The translations under genes and the position numbers were made by a program. DNA of 45,604 nt from Parcubacteria group bacterium (GTDB lineage Bacteria; Patescibacteriota; Patescibacteriia; Magasanikbacterales; GCA-002688135), in assembly GCA_002688135.1 (NCBI GenBank), contig NZCD01000069.1:1-45604 (forward strand), read 5' to 3'. The notes under the pieces are model-generated. The model saw only the letters and a program-made list of their open reading frames with translations. It was not told the origin of the DNA and searched no databases. Positions within the stretch are counted from its first letter, which is position 1; each line of letters opens with the position of its first letter. Below are positions 1 to 9,090 of the stretch, in pieces.

Positions 1-867
1 TCCTGACGCGATTGCTACAATTGTACTCGAACCGTCTACTAACAGCATTGGAGATCTAGCACCTCCGTCGTACCCGAGATGAACTGTTCCTGATGCATAT
101 ATATCGTTGTATGACAGCGAAGCAGAACCAAGATCAGATGAATTATTTGAATGAGGCATAATGTTACCCGCAATATTCATGGTGCCAGATGCAAAAATAT
201 CGCCATCTTCATCAACTCGAAATTTTTCTGTGCCGCCGACTGCAAGTCCTAGCAATGTGTAATCTGCTGTTGCGGATGAAGGGTTTATATATAAAACTCC
301 ACCAGCAACTTCTGTGCTTGTTGGGGTTCCTGTAAATACAAAATCTCCGTTATCTAGCGCAGCGGGAATGTATGCTCCGGTGCCGCCTGCAGTAGAAGTA
401 GCTAATCCAGAAAGATATAACGCGTTGTATGCAAAGCCTACGTTGTTTAATTGTTTGCGTGGTGTCATTTCTGAATCTGATTCAACTGTAACACCGAGAA
501 AAAGATTGTTTGATTGAAAAATCGTGGGGTCAATTGTGTTTGTATCTGATCCATCCCCTAGGTTTACTGAAAAAATTCCTCCTGTGACAGTTACAGATAC
601 TGCTGTTGGCGTACCACATGTTCCTGAAGCTGTATAAAGACATGAACCACCTGTTGAGGTGTCGTAAATTGAAAATATTATGTTGTAGGTGCTATCTGAA
701 ACCGTTGTTCCTGAATTATCTGATAATTTTCCTTGATAAGTAATAATCCCATCAAATGCGTGTGCGGGTGTTGCATATAGCAGCAATGCAACGCTCGCAA
801 AAACAAAAATCACCACAGCAGATGTGATCTTAAAAATCCATTCGGCTCTTGACAAGAATGGGGGCAT
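1..867 (-). CDS. Secreted fibre-like surface protein, 3' end outside window
   Basis: I translated this frame by hand: 289 codons run without a stop to the window edge, so the C-terminus is missing. The protein starts MPPFLSRAEW, has one hydrophobic segment at about residues 15-32 (VVIFVFASVALLLY) and a likely signal-peptidase site after ATPAHA. After that comes FDGIITYQGKLSD, then Ser/Thr/Gly-rich beta-strand sequence. The 'YQGKL' opening, the 'MTPRKQLNNVGFAYNA' stretch and the later 'GNIMPHSNNSSDLGS' type repeat are common in long exported proteins of CPR bacteria that resemble phage tail-fibre stalks. The start is fixed by GAAGGAG six bases upstream of the ATG and an extended -10 about 35 bases upstream. 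The role is inferred to be surface display or attachment. The exact family is not identified. Confidence 0.75.
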   Translation of the reverse strand, partial: MPPFLSRAEWIFKITSAVVIFVFASVALLLYATPAHAFDGIITYQGKLSDNSGTTVSDSTYNIIFSIYDTSTGGSCLYTASGTCGTPTAVSVTVTGGIFSVNLGDGSDTNTIDPTIFQSNNLFLGVTVESDSEMTPRKQLNNVGFAYNALYLSGLATSTAGGTGAYIPAALDNGDFVFTGTPTSTEVAGGVLYINPSSATADYTLLGLAVGGTEKFRVDEDGDIFASGTMNIAGNIMPHSNNSSDLGSASLSYNDIYASGTVHLGYDGGARSPMLLVDGSSTIVAIASG

Positions 868-901
868 AATCTCCTTCGAGGTTCTTTATTACCTCCGTCT
901 T

Positions 902-910
902 ATTATAACA
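902..910 (-). promoter_or_regulatory. Extended -10 promoter of the fibre-like gene
   Basis: On the minus strand the sequence reads TGTTATAAT (TGn plus a perfect TATAAT). It lies about 35 bases upstream of the ATG at 867 in a very AT-rich stretch, with no clear -35 box, as expected for an extended -10 promoter. Confidence 0.6.
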
Positions 911-1008
911 TAAAAAGATATATTTTTTTATACTTTTTATTTGCTTTCTGTGTATAAAATATACATTGTGTCTTTCCAAATTTAGAGTGAAAAATACTTT
1001 TTAATCAG

Positions 1009-1032
1009 AAAAAACGCCGCTTAGCGTTTTTT
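1009..1032 (-). terminator. Terminator of the surface operon
   Basis: AAAAAACGC, loop CGCTTA, then GCGTTTTTT. The hairpin is symmetrical and could act on both strands. It lies just past the stop of the minus-strand gene ending at 1057, so it most likely ends the surface operon. Confidence 0.75.
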
Positions 1033-1056
1033 CTACTCACTACAAACTACTCACTC

Positions 1057-4000
1057 TTAGGATCCTTTCCCCTCACCAAAATATCCATCTGATTTTGGTA
1101 GTGGTGGCAACTTTGGTGGCGTCACATCTTCCTCATCTTCGTGTGCTCCGAATATGTCGTCTGGATCCTTTTTGTCCTCTGATTTCTTTGGTGGTTCTAC
1201 TGGTAGCGGCGTTGGAGTTGTGAATGCACGTTTTGGTGGAGCAGATTGCGTTTTTTCGGCTTGCACAACTGGTTTTGGAGCAGGTACTGGTTGTTGCGCT
1301 TGTTCTTGTGGTGCTGCTTGCGGTTCTTCTCCACGACCTACCCCTCGCTCTAGCATCACCTTTTCTCCAATGATTGTAGGTTCTTTTTTATCTGTTAGAT
1401 CAAAAACATCACTCTTCTTCTTCATGAACCCTTTCTTTTCATACGTCACATAGTACGTACGTTGAGAAGCAAGAAAAGCATACCTTCCTTTTGCGTCAGT
1501 AAGTTGTGTATCTAGAAGCTTGTTGTATTCGGTGTCGAAAATGCGTGCAACAGTGTAACGCAATGGTTTTCGTACAAATGCATCGAATACGATACCCCAT
1601 TCTTTTGGTTTTTTCGGATATGCAAGTCGTCGAATGAGGAAAAATAATGCAATGTGTGCGAATAATATGAAGATTGTCTTTCCTGATGGAACGATTATCA
1701 CAGACGCAAGCGCCAGTACAATTCCGAGCATTGAAATTCCAACTTGTACTTTTCGGCCAACCGCTTTCATGATTAGTTTCTTGATTGATAAATCATCGGC
1801 TTTTACCGGGTCCAGCGGAATGTTTGGTGCGATTCGATGTGCTTCATTTTCTACTATAATCTCCTCGTTGTGATAAATTTCAGCATACCTTCCATCAAGC
1901 TGCTCATCTTTCACGTATTCTGATGGAAATGAGAATTTATTTTTTGATGCCTCAAGTCGATATGTTCCTTTATCAACGAAAAATGCATAGCGGCCAAGTT
2001 TGTCGGTGATTTTGGTTCTGATAATTCGCCCCTTGTTCACATCAATCAGACGCACGTATGCGAGATCCACTGGATTTTTTGTGAGTGAGTTGTATACAAC
2101 TCCCCAACCTTTTCGCTTGCGTCTGCTGAATAGTAAGAGTGGTTGTGTAAACATGAATTGGAAATAGTGCAACATCGATGGCAAGCCTGTTGCTGCAACT
2201 GTGTTTACTGCAACTGCTGTTGCAACGGTTGGCGCGACAGTTTGCTCTGTTGCATCCTCAACTTCAGGATTTTGTACAAATTTAATAGTTTCGCGCACTG
2301 CAATCTTGGATCCATACGCAACTTTTTCTCCTACGTTTTCAGTCACATTTAATACGTTTTCTAACATGGGCGCTTCCGGGTCGATCACATCTGCTATCTT
2401 TTTTGGAACTCGGAACAAATCAAATGATCTGTTGATTACATTATTTTCCACATCAAATGTAGTTGTTTCAGTTCGATGCCCTGCCTCACTTACTTCTATT
2501 TTGTATCTTCCATTTGGAATCATGAATCCGTACAATCCGTTTCCTGATGTTGAAGTAGGATTTTTTTGACCATATGAAGTCACATCAATATTGTTTCCGT
2601 CTGTGTCCATCAATCTGATTGAAGCCCCTGGAAGTGCAGATAGTGTTCCATCGGTTTTTGATGAGACTAGCCCATATAGTGCTCCACCTATTGTGAAGGA
2701 TGTTGCATCCTCACTGCCATCTGAATATGCAACACGCAAGAATGATGATTCTTGGCCTGCTTTTTTCATCAGAGTTGTGTGATATGATTTGTCACTTTCT
2801 TTAAGCGTGAACGTTTGATCTCCTGTTACTAAAGTAACTGATTGAACCTGCTTGTCTTGCTGCAAATTCTTTTTTGGAACGACAACACTCAAGTCAAAAC
2901 CCGTAAGAACCGTGACTGTGTTTCCTATTGGGTGTAGTTTAATTTCATAAGATGCTGTTGCAAATGACAAGTCATTTATGTCGAAAATATCTTCTTCTTC
3001 CTCACCCCCCAATCCGATAAAGTCCAGTGCATTATCAATTATACCTTCTTCTTCAGGCTCCTCGTCTTCTAATTCTTCTGCAGCTGCGTCAGCTTCAACA
3101 CCCTCGCCCTCACCCTCTTGAGGTGGTGTGAATGGAATATCATCTGGAATACCTGGCTCTATATCATCTGTTTCTGGGAATGCATCTTCATCACATGCAT
3201 CCCCAACCCCATTGGCATCCTTATCAATTTGATCGGGATTGTGTACAAATGGGCAGTTGTCTTCGTCATTTGGAAATCCATCGTTATCTTGATCTGCTGC
3301 AACAGGTTCGTCCTCCAGAGTTGGCTCTATTAAATCACCTTGCGCTAGTGATCCTGATGAAAAATTTCCGGATGTGTCCTCAGTGAATGCAACAAAATAT
3401 ACTACCTTTGGAAACTGCTCTTCTTTTGGTACTGAAACTATGATTCCTGATGATTCCTCTGTTGTAGAAACTAGTGATAATCCGTCTGTAACGCTGTTAG
3501 GTTTTGTGCCGATGTTATAACGAATAATTGTTTTTTCGAAATCAGGTACGTCAGGATTTTTCCACGAAAGAAGTGCTAGCCATGAATAATTGTTTTCACC
3601 AATTGGTTCTGGAATGAGAGTTGCAGCAAAGTTAATTACATTTGGTGGCGCAACAGCATCTTCTAATGTATCAAAGGTTTTTGTTTCAAGTGTTCCGTTT
3701 GATTGTGCGTCTGCAACATAGACCTCGGCCTGATGAGGGGCATTTGATATAAGCCCTACGAATGTTGCGGTGTGGGAGGTGCTTAATCCCTCTGGGTTCT
3801 TTGTGTGTGGTTCAATGGTTTCCTGATTCTGATTTATTACTTGAATAATACTACTGGTTGGCTCGTCTGTAGTTACTGTAATTGATGCAGTTGTTTTTGT
3901 AATGTCAGTAATTTCAAAAGATGTGATGGCTGGTGGTGTAGTGTCTGGTGTTTGGAATGTGCCAACGTCGTGGACAGTTGTACCATAATCTCCTACCGCT

Positions 4001-5016
4001 CGTACTACATAATAATATGTTGTGTCGGGCGATAATTCCGTTAGTGTGACCGCGTGGTTGATTATCTCTGGTTCAAGACTGATCACAATCTCATCATAAG
4101 GACCTTCAGCGATAGTCGACACTCCGACATGCGATCCAACAGCCTCGTCAGTCTGCCAACTCAAAATCCCGCTCGTGTCAGTTACTGATTCATAAGAAAT
4201 ATCGCTAATCACCGGAGGAATTCCAGTTGTGGTTGCACTTGATTCAAATTCTTCTGATTCTGTGTCGGCTACAGATGTAAGTTTGAAAAAATATTCTGTT
4301 AGAGGCTCTAGTTGTGTGACACTAACTCCATGCTCTGTTACTAATTCTCCTGAATATGACACACCGATTTCATACGCCACTGTTTTTCCTAATTCGAGTT
4401 TTGTATCAGACAGCTTATTTGTAATCCATGAGACAACAAGCGTTCCTGCTGTGTCAGTATCTGTTTCAACATTTGATATTATCAGTGGTGTAAAATCTGC
4501 TGCTGGTGTTGTTATAACCACCTCTTCTTGAATTGCTGTTTCCGTATCTGTTGCTGAAGAAATTTTTCCGAAATATGTCACTTCTGGTATCAGGTCTGTT
4601 AAAACCATGATGTGATCGACCAATTCATTTGGATCATATTTTGAACCCAGCTCGTAGTTGAGTGTTGTCCCCCATTCCACCTGCGAATCCGATGCTTTGT
4701 TAGTTACCCATTCAACCTTCATGGATGTACCTGACAACGGCGTTACCAAGACATTTGAAACAGCCAATGCAGCCGGCTGATCTGGATCTGGAGGATCTTG
4801 ATCTGGAGGTTCTGGGTCTGCAGGCGGATCTGGTTGACTTGGTGCACCTCCACCACCAGCAGGCACTTCAGCTTCTACTGTTACATTTCCTGTGCTGGTT
4901 GAAATAATTTGCGAATGAGCATCCTGCACTCCTGTGTTCATCATCGCCAAGAATCCCAGCGTGATTGCTGCTAATACTATGTATGTTTGAATGCTCTGTG
5001 TTAATCGTTTGATCAT
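1057..5016 (-). CDS. Large exported multi-domain surface/anchor protein (FnIII repeats, TSP3-like motif, regulatory-like beta domains)
   Basis: A 1319-residue protein. An N-terminal signal or anchor (about residues 10-28) is followed by a Pro/Asp linker (55-82). Five fibronectin-III-like units come next (about 84-170, 177-264, 268-357, 361-450, 457-560), each with a W-T(N/D) core such as [17 protein letters not shown] thrombospondin-type-3-like calcium motif ([16 protein letters not shown], about 575-610) leads into a strongly acidic linker. Three carboxypeptidase-regulatory-like beta domains follow (about 778-868, 969-1066, 1138-1230; each has a 'D..GRYAF' or 'GNGLYGF' strand). Hydrophobic segments lie at about 930-965 and 1090-1128, and the C-terminal tail is Pro/Lys-rich. 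Only three bases separate it from the upstream DUF916-like gene, so the two are surely co-transcribed. The likely role is a membrane-anchored stalk presenting adhesive domains; ligand unknown. Confidence 0.8.
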   Translation of the reverse strand: MIKRLTQSIQTYIVLAAITLGFLAMMNTGVQDAHSQIISTSTGNVTVEAEVPAGGGGAPSQPDPPADPEPPDQDPPDPDQPAALAVSNVLVTPLSGTSMKVEWVTNKASDSQVEWGTTLNYELGSKYDPNELVDHIMVLTDLIPEVTYFGKISSATDTETAIQEEVVITTPAADFTPLIISNVETDTDTAGTLVVSWITNKLSDTKLELGKTVAYEIGVSYSGELVTEHGVSVTQLEPLTEYFFKLTSVADTESEEFESSATTTGIPPVISDISYESVTDTSGILSWQTDEAVGSHVGVSTIAEGPYDEIVISLEPEIINHAVTLTELSPDTTYYYVVRAVGDYGTTVHDVGTFQTPDTTPPAITSFEITDITKTTASITVTTDEPTSSIIQVINQNQETIEPHTKNPEGLSTSHTATFVGLISNAPHQAEVYVADAQSNGTLETKTFDTLEDAVAPPNVINFAATLIPEPIGENNYSWLALLSWKNPDVPDFEKTIIRYNIGTKPNSVTDGLSLVSTTEESSGIIVSVPKEEQFPKVVYFVAFTEDTSGNFSSGSLAQGDLIEPTLEDEPVAADQDNDGFPNDEDNCPFVHNPDQIDKDANGVGDACDEDAFPETDDIEPGIPDDIPFTPPQEGEGEGVEADAAAEELEDEEPEEEGIIDNALDFIGLGGEEEEDIFDINDLSFATASYEIKLHPIGNTVTVLTGFDLSVVVPKKNLQQDKQVQSVTLVTGDQTFTLKESDKSYHTTLMKKAGQESSFLRVAYSDGSEDATSFTIGGALYGLVSSKTDGTLSALPGASIRLMDTDGNNIDVTSYGQKNPTSTSGNGLYGFMIPNGRYKIEVSEAGHRTETTTFDVENNVINRSFDLFRVPKKIADVIDPEAPMLENVLNVTENVGEKVAYGSKIAVRETIKFVQNPEVEDATEQTVAPTVATAVAVNTVAATGLPSMLHYFQFMFTQPLLLFSRRKRKGWGVVYNSLTKNPVDLAYVRLIDVNKGRIIRTKITDKLGRYAFFVDKGTYRLEASKNKFSFPSEYVKDEQLDGRYAEIYHNEEIIVENEAHRIAPNIPLDPVKADDLSIKKLIMKAVGRKVQVGISMLGIVLALASVIIVPSGKTIFILFAHIALFFLIRRLAYPKKPKEWGIVFDAFVRKPLRYTVARIFDTEYNKLLDTQLTDAKGRYAFLASQRTYYVTYEKKGFMKKKSDVFDLTDKKEPTIIGEKVMLERGVGRGEEPQAAPQEQAQQPVPAPKPVVQAEKTQSAPPKRAFTTPTPLPVEPPKKSEDKKDPDDIFGAHEDEEDVTPPKLPPLPKSDGYFGEGKGS

Positions 5017-5019
5017 AAA

Positions 5020-5931
5020 CTACAATCGTATTTTTCTTATGATTACCCAACCCGCACCCAGCAACAGCATGACCCACAATAAGGGTGTATAGATAATGAA
5101 TCGAGATGATGCTCCTTCGCTCTCACTAAAACCATTTAGCTGCAACTCTGCTTCGTATAATCCAATCGCAAATGGATTGAGTGTTTCATACCATTTTGAA
5201 TTTTCTTTCCAATACTGGGTAATGGTGCGATGCGAGCGAGGCAAAACTTTGTTTAAATCGTCGTTTACTGTGACGACATGCTTTGTTTTTGTAAATAAAT
5301 TTGTAATGGATATGATTCCTTGGGGCGTTGTGTGAATTGATCCGGTATTATTCATGCTGAATGAAAGTTCGACGGGAAAACCTACGATGGTTTTTGGCTG
5401 CGCATTAAACTCACTAATCTCACGCGTTGTCCTCATCTCCCCTTCTATAGTGATGAAATGTAATACACCTACTTCATTTGAATTTCCGATTGTGGCATTT
5501 TCAGCTGGTCTTGTTTTTGCAAATACTGCTGCGTAATATCCTCCTGGTTGTGCATCTGGCGGTGTTGTAATCGAAATAGGAATGAGTTTTGTTTCCCCTG
5601 GTTCTAGAACGATCTCATTTGAAGGCACCTTAAACCATCTTACAGGAAGTGCGTTTTCATTATTGATGAACTCTGGTACTCCTTCTATATTTCCAGCCTC
5701 AAAAGCTTGTGCGCGGAATGTGATTAATTCGATAAAACTTTCCTGATTGCTTACTTCAATAGTAAATTCATGTACTGATCCAGCCTCCATTACAATATCA
5801 TTTAGAAATGGCTTCACTCCAAGCGCATCCACTTTGGTTGCTATCATTACCACCATCATCGCCACCATCCATATAGCACTACGTAATAAACTCACGAATT
5901 GACTGTATTTTTTTTGCTTCAAATTTATCAT
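5020..5931 (-). CDS. DUF916-like (WxL-interacting type) membrane-anchored surface protein
   Basis: A 303-residue protein with a hydrophobic signal (about 16-36, MVAMMVVMIATKVDALG). An N-terminal beta domain begins 'GVKPFLNDIVMEAGSVHEF' and contains 'LEPGETKLIPISITTP..AQPGGYYAAVF', the usual wording of DUF916/WxL-interacting proteins. A second beta domain includes 'FSMNNTGSIHTTPQGIISI'. A single C-terminal membrane helix (about 280-299, LLWVMLLLGAGWVI) is followed by the basic tail RKIRL, giving an outside-facing, membrane-anchored topology. In Firmicutes such proteins bridge WxL proteins and peptidoglycan; here it sits between a small secreted beta protein and a large anchor protein, the same gene logic. 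No strong ribosome binding site is present at the chosen ATG. Assignment rests on motif wording, not on a search. Confidence 0.7.
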   Translation of the reverse strand: MINLKQKKYSQFVSLLRSAIWMVAMMVVMIATKVDALGVKPFLNDIVMEAGSVHEFTIEVSNQESFIELITFRAQAFEAGNIEGVPEFINNENALPVRWFKVPSNEIVLEPGETKLIPISITTPPDAQPGGYYAAVFAKTRPAENATIGNSNEVGVLHFITIEGEMRTTREISEFNAQPKTIVGFPVELSFSMNNTGSIHTTPQGIISITNLFTKTKHVVTVNDDLNKVLPRSHRTITQYWKENSKWYETLNPFAIGLYEAELQLNGFSESEGASSRFIIYTPLLWVMLLLGAGWVIIRKIRL

Positions 5932-5979
5932 AAATCCGTAGCTTCATCCCTCCTTTTGCTTTGATTCATCTACTCTTAA

Positions 5980-6627
5980 TTAAAAATTCGATACGGTAGA
6001 AAATGTGACGATGTGTGAATATGAGCCAGCAGTGGTTGAACCTGAAATTGCGGCCTTAAAATACACAGCCGTAGACTCTGATGTCACTGGATCACTGGCG
6101 CTTGCTATTATAGTTAAGGCTGATGAAATTCCAACATCTGAACTATTATACTGGCCTGATGTTCCCGCAGTACCTAATCCGTATTCCTCGGAACCTATTG
6201 TTACCTCCCCATCGGCCACCGCATCAATGGTTGCAGCTCCATCACTTAACGGCTGATCCTCACTTGCTCTGATGGTGTATCCAGACATGGCATCCGACGT
6301 GACAATGATTTCGATTCTACCCTGCGTTAAAGTAATGGTTGAAAGTGTGCCTAAATCTACCGAACCTGCTGACACTGATGCACTTAATACCCCATCCTGA
6401 AAGGCACCAACTATCCCATCATTAACCTGATAATTTGTACTTGTTGAGGTGTCACTTCCTATCACTCCGATATCATCTTTCAAAGAATAATTCGTTGATG
6501 TTGAGCGTGCACCCGAACCAAACGAATCAAGTTGCATGTGATAGTTTGTTGATGACATTGTTTCTGCCCATGCCGCATATGGCATGAGTAACATTGCTGT
6601 GAGAAGTATGTATATTCTGCATTTCAT
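5980..6627 (-). CDS. Small secreted beta-rich protein, WxL-like
   Basis: A 215-residue protein. The signal peptide MKCRIYILLTAMLLMPYAAWA has a clean AxA cleavage site before ETMSS. Three short repeats follow ('SSTNYHMQLDSFGSG', 'STSTNYSLKDDIG', 'TSTNYQVNDGIVG'), then a beta domain from about residue 85 (VDLGTLSTITLTQGRIEIIVTSD) that ends in 'TTAGSYSHIVTFSTVSNF'. That closing strand resembles the 'GTYTGTLTWTL' end of WxL domains, but the Trp-x-Leu motif itself is absent, so homology is tentative. It is the first gene of the surface operon. The -10 box lies only 11 bases from the ATG, so its mRNA should have a leader of only about 4-5 nt. Confidence 0.7.
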   Translation of the reverse strand: MKCRIYILLTAMLLMPYAAWAETMSSTNYHMQLDSFGSGARSTSTNYSLKDDIGVIGSDTSTSTNYQVNDGIVGAFQDGVLSASVSAGSVDLGTLSTITLTQGRIEIIVTSDAMSGYTIRASEDQPLSDGAATIDAVADGEVTIGSEEYGLGTAGTSGQYNSSDVGISSALTIIASASDPVTSESTAVYFKAAISGSTTAGSYSHIVTFSTVSNF

Positions 6628-6637
6628 AATCGGTCCT

Positions 6638-6646
6638 ATTATAGCA
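6638..6646 (-). promoter_or_regulatory. Extended -10 promoter of the surface operon, overlapping the end of the upstream gene
   Basis: On the minus strand: TGCTATAAT. The -10 hexamer overlaps the TAA stop of the TrmB-like gene. The expected start site (about 6631) leaves a leader of only 4-5 bases before the ATG at 6627. An AGGA also lies at this spot, so near-leaderless initiation is inferred, not shown. Confidence 0.6.
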
Positions 6647-7421
6647 CGAATTTTTTAAATGACTCACTACTTGATGCTTCCCACAAAACATTCCACAAAG
6701 ACTTGAGTTGTCCAACCACCATTGCATCCGTCATGTAGGTTACATGATACTGACCTGATTTTCTGTACAAATATATAACTGTTGATCCTAAAATAATGCT
6801 ATTTGTAGGAAATAGTTCTGTACCAGACCACTTTCTTACGTGCAGAGGTGGTTGGTGAATTGTGATGTCTGGCTGTGTAATTTCTTTTGAAAAAGATAGG
6901 ATGTGAATCGGGACATCGATGTTGTGTGTAAACGCAAGGTCTTGGAGAATATCGATAAAAGGAACCGTTGTTCTTCTGTCTGCGTATGCCCAACCTTTGA
7001 GCGCGGTGAGTGTGTCGATTTGTACTAGTGAATCAAATTTTTCTGAAATGTGTGACACCGCGACTTCGAGTGATTCAAATTGGTGGCGCGAGGCGTATTC
7101 ATAATCATCTTCAGCGTGGAGCTGCTCAATAACTCGTTGGGTAGCTTTTTTCTTTTCTTTTACTCGAGCTGCTTCTTTTTGAACGATAGATTCTAATACA
7201 TGTGGTGACTGTGGTGTAAACGACGTTCCGTTTGTATGCGTTGTGACGGAAATAAGTCCTTTTTTCGACAGCTCCTTAGTTGCACTATATACAGTGGTTC
7301 TGTTCACTCCTGTTGCTGATGAAACATCATTTGGCGTCGCTGTACCTGAATCGAGCAGCCAAACATAAATGGCTGCCTCTGTTTTTGTGAGTCCTACAGT
7401 GAGTAGATCTTGTTCTAACAT
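6639..7421 (-). CDS. TrmB-family transcriptional regulator
   Basis: A 260-residue protein. Residues 1-75 form the TrmB-type winged helix ('GLTKTEAAIYVWLLDSGTAT', 'TGVNRTTVYSATKELSKKGL'). A charged helix follows (about 85-110, rich in K and E, probably a dimerising coiled coil), then a phospholipase-D-like alpha/beta sensor domain ('IDTLTALKGWAYADRRTT', 'WSGTELFPTNSIILGSTVIYLY'). Proteins of this type bind inverted repeats and sense sugars or other small ligands in archaea; many CPR genomes carry them with unknown ligands. It lies directly upstream of, and in line with, the surface operon, and about 390 bases downstream of a promoter flanked by three matching palindromes, so it may regulate itself or the operon. 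No Shine-Dalgarno site is visible at the start. Confidence 0.8.
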   Translation of the reverse strand: MLEQDLLTVGLTKTEAAIYVWLLDSGTATPNDVSSATGVNRTTVYSATKELSKKGLISVTTHTNGTSFTPQSPHVLESIVQKEAARVKEKKKATQRVIEQLHAEDDYEYASRHQFESLEVAVSHISEKFDSLVQIDTLTALKGWAYADRRTTVPFIDILQDLAFTHNIDVPIHILSFSKEITQPDITIHQPPLHVRKWSGTELFPTNSIILGSTVIYLYRKSGQYHVTYMTDAMVVGQLKSLWNVLWEASSSESFKKFVL

Positions 7422-7548
7422 GATTGGGTATGAACCAGTTAGTTTTCGGTTTTTCCCTATTTATATGGTTCCGGGTCGAAGGTTGATGCCAATTGAACCG
7501 CACTTTTCCTCCGCTACGCTGCGGGAGGTTGCGCCGCTTCGCCACTAT

Positions 7549-7600
7549 TGTCATCCCGGCACTATCGCTTCGCTCCAGCACAGGCTCCGGCCGGGATCCA
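7549..7600. repeat. Miniature inverted repeat (TGTCATCCCGG type)
   Basis: Begins TGTCATCCCGGC and ends GGCCGGGATCCA. It belongs to the same family as copies at 10222, 11547, 14271, 14928 and 19462, which share TGTCATYCC termini and a GGATC or GGATT at one inner edge. Confidence 0.6.
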
Positions 7601-7698
7601 TAATGAGGATTCGTGGTACGTCGCTGCCGCTCCAATGGATAGGGATCTTATAGCTTAGAAGTTTGCTTCTCCGAAGCAAATTCATGACTTATAGTAAC

Positions 7699-7737
7699 GG
7701 CAAACTATATTCCGCTATCGCTACATATAGGTTTGCC
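7699..7737. repeat. GGCAAAC-TATAT hairpin repeat, copy 1
   Basis: GGCAAACTATAT pairs with ATATAGGTTTGCC with a single bulged base. A second copy with the same arms but a changed loop lies at 14791-14826. Confidence 0.6.
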
Positions 7738-7773
7738 TAAGTGCTATTGCTGTGCGTGGTAAACTGGCAAAGT

Positions 7774-7947
7774 TGTTGAAGGTACTTCAACAGGTATTTG
7801 AAGCTAAATTTAGTATAGCAAAGTGTAAAATAATGTCAAATTGTTGAAGGTACTTCAACACGAATTACTCTAAATTTAGCGACGGGTTGTGAAGTAAATG
7901 CAATAACTACCATAACACCGAGACTCGGAGTTGAAGTCGATTCAACA
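7774..7947. promoter_or_regulatory. Three related operator palindromes plus two CTAAATTTAG boxes
   Basis: Two perfect copies of TGTTGAAG-GTA-CTTCAACA lie at 7774-7792 and 7842-7860. A third copy (AGTTGAAG-TCG-ATTCAACA, 14 of 16 arm bases matching) is at 7929-7947. The self-complementary box CTAAATTTAG follows the first two after 11 and 9 bases (7804-7813, 7870-7879). The 8-3-8 geometry is constant. One palindrome ends two bases from a -35 box and another falls about +13 to +31 of the same promoter, the usual layout for activator or repressor sites. The TrmB-like protein at 6639-7421 is the obvious candidate ligand, but this is inference. Confidence 0.7.
7812..7839 (-). promoter_or_regulatory. 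Strong sigma70-type promoter, minus strand
   Basis: TTGACA (7839-7834), 16 bases, TATACT (7817-7812). Transcription would start near 7805 and run towards the TrmB-like gene. The -10 box merges into the CTAAATTTAG palindrome. Confidence 0.7.
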
Positions 7948-8036
7948 TGAAAAAGCTTCACATGAAACACCTAATTTGAATGAATCAAATAAAAAATCCG
8001 ATATATTATCGGATATTAGACTTCAAGCCTTAAATA

Positions 8037-8624
8037 CTACGTTCCGCGTGAAACATCACCCTGACCAGCTAATGTTTTGTGGATTTTATGAATTACAGAA
8101 GCATAATCGATGTTTTCAGGGAATGTTGTGTCTACCTGCAGAACTTCCCCCTCAACTTCCAGCACAGGAGCTTTATTTATCTCGAATCTGGCGAATATCT
8201 CATCTTCGGCAAGTTCATCTCTGTGTCCTGGATGCCTTTGGCCCTCTGAAACCCTGCTTTGAAATCTCTTCATTAATATTCTCTTTTCCGCCCAACAAAC
8301 AATCTGTAATACTCTACATCCGGTATTGACCATAATCTCTTGTACTTTTTCTGAATCTACAGATGGATCGAAGTTACTTTCAACAATAATCCATGCTCCT
8401 GATTTCATCAGAACTTCGATTACAGTGTAGACCATCAAGTAACTTGCGGCGCCGACCTTCTTTGACCAATCTCTGTCTCCTGTTCCCATTTTGTCGAATA
8501 GGCCCTCTTTTATTTCGTCCCTACTGATAAGCGGAACCTGCATTGTTTCTGATATTCGCTTGGCGAGTGTCGATTTTCCGCTTGCTGAAAGCCCGCCGAC
8601 TAGTACTAGAACACCTTGTGTCAT
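8037..8624 (-). CDS. P-loop kinase-like ATP-binding protein (AAA_33 / zeta-toxin-like fold)
   Basis: A 195-residue protein with a Walker A motif at residues 11-18 (GLSASGKS), followed by 'LAKRISETMQVPLISRDEIKEGLFDKM', the pattern of small nucleoside or phosphotransfer kinases (gluconate-kinase / zeta-toxin / AAA_33 group). 'GAWIIVESNFDP' supplies a Walker-B-like strand with acidic residues, and 'RFQSRVSEGQRHPGHRDE' looks like the arginine-rich lid. An intact domain of ordinary length. The start is supported by AAAGGAGAT five bases upstream of the ATG. There is no antitoxin-like partner beside it, so a metabolic or modifying kinase is more likely than a toxin. The substrate cannot be told from the sequence. 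Confidence 0.75.
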   Translation of the reverse strand: MTQGVLVLVGGLSASGKSTLAKRISETMQVPLISRDEIKEGLFDKMGTGDRDWSKKVGAASYLMVYTVIEVLMKSGAWIIVESNFDPSVDSEKVQEIMVNTGCRVLQIVCWAEKRILMKRFQSRVSEGQRHPGHRDELAEDEIFARFEINKAPVLEVEGEVLQVDTTFPENIDYASVIHKIHKTLAGQGDVSRGT

Positions 8625-8760
8625 TTTATCTCCTTTAAGTGACTGTCTCCCGATTGGACTTTTGCCAATATTTCATATTGATGTTCAAATTTTCATGCAT
8701 CTCGGCCGGAGTTTATGCTGGCGACGCCAGTGGCAGTGCCGGGATGACAACCCTTTGCCT

Positions 8761-8862
8761 TAGCTCTCACTAAAGTTTCAAAACTAAAAGGGTGAATTTC
8801 GCCCTATCGGATGACCGCCCGATAGGGTGGGATCACTCAATCTGAAAATTTATGACTAAAAG
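8761..8862. repeat. AGCTCTC/AATCTGAAAATTT repeat, copy 1
   Basis: Shares AGCTCTCRCTAAAGTTTC at its left and GATCACTCAATCTGAAAATT at its right with the copy at 24854-24923. Between these parts it carries a 9-bp hairpin, CCCTATCGG (8802-8810) with CCGATAGGG (8819-8827), which the other copies lack. Confidence 0.65.
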
Positions 8863-8894
8863 CCTATCGTGCGACAACTCCTTTATTACCCCTA

Positions 8895-8967
8895 TGTCCC
8901 CAAGAGGAGTCGAACCTCTATCTCCACCTTAGGAGGGTGGCATTCTATCCGGTTGAATTATGGGGAC
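8895..8967 (-). tRNA. tRNA-Arg (anticodon CCU)
   Basis: Read on the minus strand: acceptor GTCCCCA pairs with TGGGGAC. The anticodon arm is CCACC-CTCCTAA-GGTGG with anticodon CCT, and the T arm is AGAGG-TTCGACT-CCTCT. The discriminator base is A at 8895. CCA is not encoded. It decodes the rare AGG codon. Confidence 0.92.
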
Positions 8968-8976
8968 TTAACGTAG

Positions 8977-9090
8977 TGTGGATATTTTGTGGATAGTGTG
9001 GATAATGTTTCACGTGTAACTTTTTATCTCAATAAATTTAAGCTTTTTATTCCGTACTCTTATGCACAGGTCTGGATGGCTAGTGGATAA
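8977..9090. other. DnaA-box cluster upstream of rmuC
   Basis: Three same-orientation 9-mers in tight succession (TGTGGATAT 8977-8985, TGTGGATAG 8988-8996, TGTGGATAA 8997-9005; the last is a perfect DnaA box) are followed by TTATGCACA (9060-9068) and AGTGGATAA (9082-9090). An AT-rich stretch follows immediately. It resembles a replication-origin or DnaA-titration site. Confidence 0.55.

Larger units (their letters stand above)
7422..8036. other. Gene-free control and repeat region
   Basis: No protein gene is supported here. From left to right it holds a miniature repeat (7549-7600), GC-rich hairpins (about 7505-7545 and 7660-7680), a GGCAAACTATAT hairpin (7699-7737), then a strong minus-strand promoter with flanking palindromes (7774-7947). 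If the promoter drives the TrmB-like gene, the leader would be about 385 nt and would carry all of the hairpins. Confidence 0.6.

Noticed and set aside
5879-5947. A 22-codon frame overlapping the start of the DUF916-like gene
   Set aside because: It has AAAAGGAGGG but only one base from its ATG, and no recognisable product; it may be a leader peptide, but one strain cannot show it.
7327-7635. Open frame of 102 codons on the minus strand
   Set aside because: It runs through GC-rich repeats and overlaps the TrmB-like start in another frame; composition is repeat-derived.
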